Assembly: GCA_028718405.1 (NCBI GenBank)
Contig: JAQULV010000013.1
Location: 1 to 11,099, forward strand
Direction of reading: 5' to 3'
Source of the DNA: Smithellaceae bacterium
GTDB lineage: Bacteria > Desulfobacterota > Syntrophia > Syntrophales > JAQULV01
DNA: 11,099 nt
Below are positions 6,092-11,099 of this stretch, in pieces. Both the position numbers and the translations under genes were made by a program. Numbering within the stretch: position 1 is the first letter of the stretch; every line of letters starts with the position of its first letter. Under the pieces are notes generated by a model that was given only the letters and a program-made list of their open reading frames with translations, was not told the origin of the DNA and did no database searches.

Positions 6092-6900
6092 TTCTTGTCT
6101 TCCAATTCGCCCAGGGCTTTTATCAACTGTTCCGCGTTAGGCGATTTGTAATGCCACGCGAGGTTATCTTCCATGAAGCTGATTCCTTTGCCCTTTACCG
6201 TGTGTGCGATGACGACGCTCGGCTTCCCGTGTTCGAAAGGGACGCCGGCCAGCGCGCGCTCCACCTGCATATGATCGTGCCCGTCGACTTCGCGCACGGC
6301 CCAACGGAACGCCCGCCATTTGTCGAACAAAGGCTCCAGACCGATAACGTCCTTCACATGTCCGAAGCTTTGTATCTTATTGTAATCGACGATTGCGACC
6401 AAGTTGTCCAGTTCGTGTTGAGGGGCAAAGAGGGCCGCCTCCCAATTGGACCCTTCGTCCAGCTCGCCGTCGCCCAGCATCGCGAATACCCGGTAAGAGC
6501 TCCCCTCCCGCTTGCCGCACAGAGCCATGCCGCAGGCGATCGGCAGTCCGTGTCCCAAAGATCCCGTCGAGACCTCCACGCCGCTGATCCCGTGGCTTGT
6601 AACGTGACCGGAAAGCACGGCGCCGTCCCGACAGTAAGTCTCCAGGTGGGATAAAGGTATGAACCCCCGCTCGGCCAGCGCTGCATACAGAACGGCCGCT
6701 GCATGTCCCTTGCTCAGTATGAAGCGATCCCGCTCGGGATCTAAAGGAACGGCGGGATCGATTTTCAATACCCTGCTGTAGAGGACCGCGATGACGTCCG
6801 CGGCACTCAGGCAGGAACCTATGTGAGAAGCATTTGCCGCGTGAACCATCCGCAAGGCGTGCGCCCGGATTTTCCGCGCAAAGGTGACACTATCGTCCAC
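6088..6900 (-). CDS. Split transketolase, N-terminal subunit (TPP pyrophosphate-binding domain)
   Basis: This is the first half of a transketolase. Seen: SHIGSCLSAADVIAVLY (residues 25-41), the equivalent of the GHPG region with His26; ILSKGHAAAVLYAALAERG (61-79) with His66; and STGSLGHGLPIACGMAL (111-127) with His117. The TPP/metal motif starts at GDGELDEGSNWEAA (143-156) and ends at N174. HTVKGKG (233-239) and HYKSP (250-254) follow. A frame to an ATG at 7005 is open, but that would overlap the end of rfbF by 85 nt. GTG at 6900 lies 6 nt after GAGGGA and 20 nt past the rfbF stop, and the protein then begins MDDSVTFARKIRAHALRM, a normal start for the family, giving 270 residues. The two subunits together (585 residues) are slightly shorter than one-chain transketolases. 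For the role in this operon see the C-terminal subunit. Confidence 0.92.
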   Translation of the reverse strand: MDDSVTFARKIRAHALRMVHAANASHIGSCLSAADVIAVLYSRVLKIDPAVPLDPERDRFILSKGHAAAVLYAALAERGFIPLSHLETYCRDGAVLSGHVTSHGISGVEVSTGSLGHGLPIACGMALCGKREGSSYRVFAMLGDGELDEGSNWEAALFAPQHELDNLVAIVDYNKIQSFGHVKDVIGLEPLFDKWRAFRWAVREVDGHDHMQVERALAGVPFEHGKPSVVIAHTVKGKGISFMEDNLAWHYKSPNAEQLIKALGELEDKK

Positions 6901-6920
6901 TATCCATCCCTCTTTTCCCA

Positions 6921-7700
6921 CTACCAGGTCTTCCAGGGTGCATCGCCTGAATCCCACATTTGATTCAACATTTCGTATTCCCGGTAGGTGTCCATGCCGA
7001 TCCAAAAACCGCTGTGGGAAAAGGCCATCAGCTCACTTTCGGAGGAAAGCCTCTCCATGGGGGCGCGCTCCAGGATGCAGTCCGCATCAAGATAGCGGAA
7101 GACGTCACGGTTGAAGACGAAGAACCCGCCGTTGATCCACTCCGCCTGCGCCTTTTCGCGGAAGCTGTTGACCTTCCCGTTCTCCGACAGATCGAGAATG
7201 CCGTAACGGGAAGGCGCTCTCGTGGCGGTAAGAGTCGCGATCTTCCCGTGCGCTTTGTGGAAGGCGACCAGTTTTTTCAGGTCGACGTCGGCGAGACCGT
7301 CGCCGTAAGTGACCATGAAGGTCTTCGTGTCGATGTAAGGCTCGATGCGTTTTACCCTTCCCCCGGTCATGGTATGCAGGCCCGTATCCACCAGGGTAAT
7401 CTCGAAATCCTGTTCCGTGTGGTTGCTCTGGAAGGAGATCCGGGTGTTCTTTCCCAGGTGGATCGTGAAATCGTTGCTGGCCGCTTCGTAGTTCAGGAAG
7501 TAGTCCTTGATGACGCCGCCTTTGTAACCCAGACAGAGGATGAAACGCCGGAAACCGTAATGGGCATAAATCTTCATGATATGCCAGACGACGGGCTTGC
7601 CTCCGATTTCCACCATGGGCTTAGGCTTGAATTCCGTCTCTTCGCGCAGGCGCGTCCCCATGCCGCCACAGAGTATCACCACTGGGATGTTTTCCTTCAT
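6921..7700 (-). CDS. rfbF: Glucose-1-phosphate cytidylyltransferase
   Basis: RfbF joins CTP and alpha-D-glucose 1-phosphate to give CDP-glucose and pyrophosphate (EC 2.7.7.33), the first committed step of CDP-deoxysugar synthesis in the cytoplasm. Seen: the nucleotidyltransferase signature LCGGMGTRLREETEFKPKPM (residues 10-29) with the catalytic Lys region (Lys25/Lys27), EIGGKPVVWHIMKIY (31-45), the metal-binding YGDGLADVD (132-140), SRYGILDL (164-171), INGGFFVFN and GFWIGMDTYREYEML (231-245) with a second acidic ligand at Asp237. The C-terminus DAPWKTW is characteristic of RfbF. The frame extends to a GTG at 7730, but the ATG at 7700 has AAGGAG 5 nt upstream and gives 259 residues, close to the known size of about 257, so I chose it. 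It lies between the reductase gene (26-nt gap) and the transketolase pair (20-nt gap). Confidence 0.97.
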   Translation of the reverse strand: MKENIPVVILCGGMGTRLREETEFKPKPMVEIGGKPVVWHIMKIYAHYGFRRFILCLGYKGGVIKDYFLNYEAASNDFTIHLGKNTRISFQSNHTEQDFEITLVDTGLHTMTGGRVKRIEPYIDTKTFMVTYGDGLADVDLKKLVAFHKAHGKIATLTATRAPSRYGILDLSENGKVNSFREKAQAEWINGGFFVFNRDVFRYLDADCILERAPMERLSSESELMAFSHSGFWIGMDTYREYEMLNQMWDSGDAPWKTW

Positions 7701-7726
7701 CGAAACTCCTTCATCATTGATCTTTT

Positions 7727-8440
7727 TCACTCCCAGGCGTCGATCCGAACCTTCTCGGCCGGAACGCCTTTATCGCGCAAATCTTCCGAGATCCGCTTCA
7801 ACATCGCCGGCGGTCCCGAAATATAATAGCAGCAGGACAAAGGCGCGGCGATCCTCTGCCAGAGCCCCGTGACGGAAAGGCAGCCGCGCTCGATCCCTTC
7901 TGCGCCATCTTCCCCCTCGGTGAAATAGAATACGCGGAGGCGCGGCGTCTTTGCCGTAAAATCGTCTATGGCATCACGATAGATATGCAAGCCGCAGTTC
8001 TTCGCGCCGTAAGCGAGATAGACATCATGGTCCAGGTCGGGACCCAGGCTTCCCAGAAAGGCCGTGAAGGCGGTGATGCCCGTGCCGCCGGCAAACAGGA
8101 CCGTGTCGGAACCGCCCGAGATGACAAAATCCCCGTAGGGCATCTTCACCCATACGCCTTTTCCTTCGACCAGCTCCTTCTCCATACGGGCGGTGAATCT
8201 TCCCTTCACTGAATAGGAGAGGACGAGCCTTCCGCGCTCCTCCGGCGAACTGGCAATGGAGAAGACCCGCGATTCGGGCCAGAAATCGCTGGGGTCATAC
8301 TCGTCCAGAGCCAGGTGAAGAAACTGGCCCGCGCGAAATTTAGGCAGCCGGCGCTCGGGGCTAAGGATAAGCGTATAGACACCCGGGCCATGACAATGGA
8401 TCTTATCTACCCGGCAGCGGATTTTTTGTGCTACGGCCAT
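7727..8440 (-). CDS. FNR-family flavin/NAD(P)H reductase, probable partner of RfbH, without a [2Fe-2S] domain
   Basis: A 237-residue ferredoxin-NADP reductase-type protein. The FAD domain has FRAGQFLHLAL (residues 35-45), R58-V-F-S61-I-A-S for flavin binding, and YSVKGRFTARM (76-86). The NAD(P)H domain has VLFAGGTGITAFTAFL (114-129), VYLAYGAKN (140-148) and YYISGPPAML (205-214). It ends shortly after, at IDAWE. Classical RfbH reductases (AscD/RfbI/DdhD, E3) carry an N-terminal plant-type [2Fe-2S] domain of about 90 residues, which is absent: the protein starts at the FAD domain and its Cys (9, 16, 150, 187, 203, 204) show no C-x4-C-x2-C pattern. The frame could extend to an ATG at 8524 but that overlaps rfbH. 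ATG at 8440, with GGGGAAGGA just upstream, lies 13 nt after the rfbH stop. Its place right after rfbH supports electron delivery to RfbH. The direct electron route is inference. Confidence 0.85.
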   Translation of the reverse strand: MAVAQKIRCRVDKIHCHGPGVYTLILSPERRLPKFRAGQFLHLALDEYDPSDFWPESRVFSIASSPEERGRLVLSYSVKGRFTARMEKELVEGKGVWVKMPYGDFVISGGSDTVLFAGGTGITAFTAFLGSLGPDLDHDVYLAYGAKNCGLHIYRDAIDDFTAKTPRLRVFYFTEGEDGAEGIERGCLSVTGLWQRIAAPLSCCYYISGPPAMLKRISEDLRDKGVPAEKVRIDAWE

Positions 8441-8453
8441 GTTCCTTCCCCGC

Positions 8454-9779
8454 TCACGCCTGGAGGCGTTCTCCCGCCATGAACCTCTGAAAGACGTCTC
8501 CCACGTATTCCAGTCGTTCATCATCGAGCCCCGGATAGACGCCGATAAAAAAAGTCTGATTCATGATCGTATCGGTATTGGCAAGGTCCCCCGCGATGCG
8601 GTGATGGCAATCGGTGAAGGCCGGGTGGCGCAGCAGGTTCCCGCTGAAAAGGTTGCGCGTCTCGATGCGGTTCGCCTCCAGAAAACGCGTGAGGTCGTTG
8701 CGCGAGAACCCCGCATCCCGGCGGACGGTGATGACGAAGCCGAACCACGCCGGGTCCGAATGCGGCGTGGCCACAGGAAGGATCAGGCGATCCTCGTAAG
8801 GTTTCAGGATTGTCGTAAGCTTTTTGAAGTTCTCTTTGCGCTTGGCGATGAACAGCGGAAGCTTTTCGAGTTGGGCGCAGCCGATGGCGGCCTGCATATC
8901 CGTTACCTTCAGGTTGTAGCCGACGTGGCTGTACACGTATTTGTGATCGTAGCCGTAGGGGAGCGTTCCGAATTGCTGCCCGAAACGTTTCCCGCAGGTG
9001 TTGTTCTCCCCCCCCGCGCAGTAACAGTCCCTCCCCCAGTCGCGAACGGAACGGGCGGTTCTCGCGAGGTCTTCATCATTGGTGGCGACGCAGCCTCCCT
9101 CGCCCATGGTGATGTGGTGCGCAGGGTAGAAGGAAAACGTCGCCAGATGGCCGAACCCGCCGGTGAGCCGTCCGTCGTAGCGGGACCCCAGGGCGTCGCA
9201 GTTGTCCTCGATGAGCCACAGGTCGTGACCCTTCGAGAGCTCCATCACTTTATCCAGTTGGAACGGCACGCCCATCGTGTGGGCCATGACAATCGCCTTG
9301 GTTTTGGGGCCGACGGCGTCGGCGAGCCGCTCCGGGATGGCGGTGTAGTCGCCCAGATTCACATCGACAAAGACGGGCACGAGTCCGTTCTGGAGCAGGG
9401 GCGCCACGGTGGTGGGAAAGGCGGCCGCGACGGTGAGCACTTCGTCGCCGGGTTTAAGGCGCCGCTCTCCCAGCTTCGGAGAGGTGAGGGCGGTAACGGC
9501 CACGAGGTTTGCCGACGATCCGGAATTAACCAGCAGGGCATTGTCCAGATCCAGATAGGCGGCAAAATCCGCCTCGAAGGCCTCGGCATAGCGGTTCGCG
9601 GTAAGGTAGAAATCCAGACTCGCGTCGACTAGGTTTTGCAGTTCTTTCTCGTCGAAAACGCGCCCCGCGTAATGGACGAGATCGTGGGTGGGCTCGAAAC
9701 CTTTCGCCGTAAATTTCTCCTTGTGGTAGAGCGCTACCAACTCCAGTATCTGTTTGCGCAGTTCCTGATCCCTTCCCAT
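8454..9779 (-). CDS. rfbH: CDP-6-deoxy-D-xylo-4-hexulose-3-dehydrase (E1)
   Basis: RfbH removes the C-3 hydroxyl of CDP-6-deoxy-4-keto-glucose using pyridoxamine phosphate and a [2Fe-2S] cluster, with electrons from a flavin reductase. It belongs to the DegT/DnrJ/EryC1 aminotransferase fold. Seen over 441 residues: NSGSSANLVAVTALTSPKLG (85-104), GDEVLTVAAAFPTTVAP (111-127), LIEDNCDALGS (189-199), and FSFYPAHHITMGEGG (215-229). In the last motif His221 stands where aminotransferases have the PLP Lys, the hallmark of this enzyme. Asp195 and Tyr218 match the conserved acid and Tyr. The cluster ligands C194, C252, C254 and C262 fit the C-x57-C-x1-C-x7-C spacing known from the Yersinia enzyme. DWGRDCYCAGG and TCGKRFGQQFG surround them. 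The ATG at 9779 is 6 nt after the rfbG stop; its ribosome binding site is weak (AAAAAAGG abutting the ATG), which suggests coupling to rfbG. Confidence 0.98.
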   Translation of the reverse strand: MGRDQELRKQILELVALYHKEKFTAKGFEPTHDLVHYAGRVFDEKELQNLVDASLDFYLTANRYAEAFEADFAAYLDLDNALLVNSGSSANLVAVTALTSPKLGERRLKPGDEVLTVAAAFPTTVAPLLQNGLVPVFVDVNLGDYTAIPERLADAVGPKTKAIVMAHTMGVPFQLDKVMELSKGHDLWLIEDNCDALGSRYDGRLTGGFGHLATFSFYPAHHITMGEGGCVATNDEDLARTARSVRDWGRDCYCAGGENNTCGKRFGQQFGTLPYGYDHKYVYSHVGYNLKVTDMQAAIGCAQLEKLPLFIAKRKENFKKLTTILKPYEDRLILPVATPHSDPAWFGFVITVRRDAGFSRNDLTRFLEANRIETRNLFSGNLLRHPAFTDCHHRIAGDLANTDTIMNQTFFIGVYPGLDDERLEYVGDVFQRFMAGERLQA

Positions 9780-9785
9780 CCTTTT

Positions 9786-10889
9786 TTACAGACTCAATCT
9801 CATGCGGCGCTCTTTTGCGAAGGCCACGTATTTTTCTATCTGGGCGCAACATTTATCATACATATCCGGTCCCTGTCTATTTTCATAATAGTCCCGGTAC
9901 CAGGAGACGAGCATCGCGAGCGTTTCCTCGATGCTGAGGGTGCTTTGCCACCGGAGCTGTGCCAGCGCTTTGTCGCAGCAGAGCGCCAGTGTCCGCGCTT
10001 CATGGAGCGCACCGGGGACAGAGACGTCGCGCCAGGAACCTTTACCCCAGAGCTTGACCACGCGATCGACGACCTCCTTCACATTGAGCTGATCGTCTCC
10101 GGCAGGTCCGAAGTTCCAGGCGCCACTGAACGCCTCCGGATCCTCTCCCAGCCTGGCACCCAAAAGAAGGTAGCCGCTAAGCGGCTCCAGGACATGCTGC
10201 CAGGGCCTGATCGCCAGGGGATTGCGGATGTCGATGACGGCAGCTGCGCTCAAGGCGCGGATGCAATCCGGAATCAGTCGATCCGTCCCCCAATCTCCGC
10301 CGCCGACGACGTTACCCGCCCGGGCCGAGGCGGCACCGATCTCGCGACCCGCGGAACCCTTGCGGAAGAACGATCTCTGATAGGCCGAGAAGACGATCTC
10401 CGCCCCGCCTTTGGAGGCACTGTAAGGATCGTGACCGCCCAAGGGGTCGTTTTCACGGTACCCCCAGAGCCACTCGCGGTTTTCGTAACATTTGTCGCTG
10501 GTCACATTGACAACGACCCTGACCTTGGGGGTGAGCCGCACGGCCTCCATGACGTTCACCGTCCCGCCTATATTGGTGTCGAAGGTCCGTTTCGGGTCCT
10601 GGTACGAGGGACGCACCAAGGCCTGGGCGGCCAGATGAAAGACGTACTCGGGCTCGTACTTCCGGAACACCTCCAGAAGATGATCGAGGTCGCGGACGTC
10701 GCCTTCGATGCTGACGATCTTCTCTTTCAGGCGGCAAGCCTCAAAGTTGCTGGGAACGCTGGGAGGGGCCAGGGCGTAGCCGACCACCTCCGCCCCCAAT
10801 TCTCTAAGCCACAGGGCCAGCCAGGAACCCTTGAATCCCGTATGGCCGGTGACGAGTACCTTTTTGCCGCGGTAGACATCGTTAAACAT
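9786..10889 (-). CDS. rfbG: CDP-glucose 4,6-dehydratase
   Basis: RfbG converts CDP-glucose to CDP-6-deoxy-4-keto-glucose with bound NAD+ (EC 4.2.1.45). It is an extended SDR of 367 residues, near the usual 360. Seen: VLVTGHTGFKGSWLALWL (11-28) with the GxxGxxG NAD loop, VFHLAAQALVRPSYQDP (83-99), and the catalytic TSDKCYEN (130-137), which carries the Asp-Lys pair typical of CDP-glucose dehydratases rather than the Asp-Glu of dTDP-glucose dehydratases. It then has Y156-x3-K160 in DPYSASKGGAE, ASARAGNVVGGGDWG (187-201), RLIPDCI (204-210) and IRPWQHVLEPLSGY (227-240). The ATG at 10889 is the only suitable start; its GGAGG is 13 nt away, a long spacing. It is the first gene of the operon as seen here. 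A 13-codon ORF overlapping its start by 8 nt is described separately. Confidence 0.97.
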   Translation of the reverse strand: MFNDVYRGKKVLVTGHTGFKGSWLALWLRELGAEVVGYALAPPSVPSNFEACRLKEKIVSIEGDVRDLDHLLEVFRKYEPEYVFHLAAQALVRPSYQDPKRTFDTNIGGTVNVMEAVRLTPKVRVVVNVTSDKCYENREWLWGYRENDPLGGHDPYSASKGGAEIVFSAYQRSFFRKGSAGREIGAASARAGNVVGGGDWGTDRLIPDCIRALSAAAVIDIRNPLAIRPWQHVLEPLSGYLLLGARLGEDPEAFSGAWNFGPAGDDQLNVKEVVDRVVKLWGKGSWRDVSVPGALHEARTLALCCDKALAQLRWQSTLSIEETLAMLVSWYRDYYENRQGPDMYDKCCAQIEKYVAFAKERRMRLSL

Positions 10890-10923
10890 ATCCGTGTTGA
10901 AACCTCCGAAAGGTCCTACGCAT
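10882..10923 (-). CDS. Possible 13-codon leader ORF overlapping rfbG start
   Basis: On the minus strand an ATG at 10921-10923, preceded by AGAGGA with a short 3-nt spacing, opens a frame encoding MRRTFRRFQHGYV, ending in TAA at 10882-10884. It overlaps the rfbG start by 8 nt. The GGAGG inside it is 13 nt from the rfbG ATG, so rfbG could also be started directly. This makes it weaker than the similar arrangement at 3971-4000. It may be chance. Confidence 0.25.
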   Translation of the reverse strand: MRRTFRRFQHGYV

Positions 10924-11099
10924 TTTTCCTCTGCGGACTTTGATCCCGCCCTTTACGGACAAGCGTCAAACGTCCGGCGGGGCCGAGACCAGCCGATCCT
11001 GAACAATGTTTTATCAAATACAATAGTTGACGAATAAAGCAAGCCTTAAAAAGACGGTTCGGCCGGCAGCAAGCACGCGGAACTGCCGGTTTGCGGGGG
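10924..11099 (-). promoter_or_regulatory. Upstream region of the operon, with an AT-rich stretch (11001-11053) as candidate promoter zone
   Basis: No coding frame with family similarity was seen here. The stretch 11001-11053 is clearly more AT-rich than its surroundings and contains weak -10-like hexamers on the minus strand (TATTGT, GATAAA), but no pair with a good -35 at proper spacing. At 11063-11089 CCGGCAG and CTGCCGG form a 7-bp inverted repeat with a 13-nt loop. In the minus direction a run of five T follows about 10 nt later, too far for a normal terminator. I did not find the JUMPStart/ops element (GGCGGTAG) known from some LPS operons. The operon may begin here, or more LPS genes may lie to the right. 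Confidence 0.3.

Noticed and set aside
6901..7005. N-terminal extension of the transketolase N-subunit to the ATG at 7005
   Set aside because: It would overlap the end of rfbF by 85 nt and adds 35 residues foreign to the family. GTG at 6900 has a well-placed GAGGGA.
8441..8524. N-terminal extension of the flavin reductase to the ATG at 8524
   Set aside because: It overlaps the 3' end of rfbH, and its residues (Arg/Trp/Glu-rich, no Cys) do not form a ferredoxin domain. The ATG at 8440 fits the gene spacing.
8439..9632. Open frame of 397 codons on the plus strand
   Set aside because: It is antisense to rfbH, whose full set of catalytic and cluster residues proves the minus-strand frame.
9636..10943. 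Open frame of 435 codons on the plus strand
   Set aside because: It is antisense to rfbG and the start of rfbH. There is no recognisable domain, and the composition is typical of a reverse-strand shadow.
11063..11089. Inverted repeat CCGGCAG/CTGCCGG considered as a terminator
   Set aside because: The loop is 13 nt and the T-run on the minus strand begins about 10 nt after the stem. On the plus strand no T-run follows. Kept only as a note in the upstream region.
1..11099. Search by eye for CRISPR arrays, tRNA or rRNA genes, insertion sequences and transposase fragments
   Set aside because: No regularly spaced repeats, cloverleaf-like segments, rRNA-like blocks, or terminal inverted repeats with transposase motifs were seen.

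Overview
The window holds most of a Gram-negative lipopolysaccharide (LPS) sugar and glycan operon. It is read almost entirely on the minus strand, from about 10890 down to 389. The left edge carries the 3' end of one plus-strand gene. The base composition is moderately GC-rich (judged by eye). The genes are packed tightly with 4-bp overlaps, GTG and TTG starts, LPS-type glycosyltransferases and a lipoprotein signal. This suggests a proteobacterium-like or Desulfobacterota-like organism, but the sequence alone does not fix the taxon.

Layout from the 5' end of the operon (right to left): an AT-rich upstream region (10890-11099), then rfbG (CDP-glucose 4,6-dehydratase), rfbH (PMP- and [2Fe-2S]-dependent 3-dehydrase), a flavin reductase of the ferredoxin-NADP reductase type, and rfbF (glucose-1-phosphate cytidylyltransferase). 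These are followed by a transketolase split into N- and C-terminal subunits and by an extended SDR sugar epimerase/reductase. A probable internal promoter and a short leader ORF come next (3971-4052). The rest of the operon is an unrecognised GT-A-like putative glycosyltransferase, a GT4 glycosyltransferase, a WaaE/KdtX-like GT2 glycosyltransferase and a glycine-zipper lipoprotein. A strong bidirectional terminator (342-370) separates the operon from a convergent, truncated START/SRPBCC-domain gene at the left edge.

How the genes fit together: RfbF makes CDP-glucose, RfbG makes the CDP-6-deoxy-4-keto sugar, and RfbH plus the reductase remove the C-3 hydroxyl to give CDP-3,6-dideoxy-4-hexulose. 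In known pathways this intermediate is either reduced (abequose, paratose, tyvelose) or extended at C-4 with a two-carbon unit by a thiamine diphosphate (TPP) enzyme (yersiniose, by YerE). Here no YerE-like gene is visible. A TPP-dependent split transketolase sits at that point, followed by an SDR. The main hypothesis is therefore a CDP-linked 4-C-branched sugar made by ketol transfer, then used by the downstream glycosyltransferases for LPS. A second oddity is that the RfbH partner reductase lacks the [2Fe-2S] domain of the classical E3 enzyme (AscD/RfbI). Several starts have been moved inward from the longest reading frame on the basis of ribosome binding sites.
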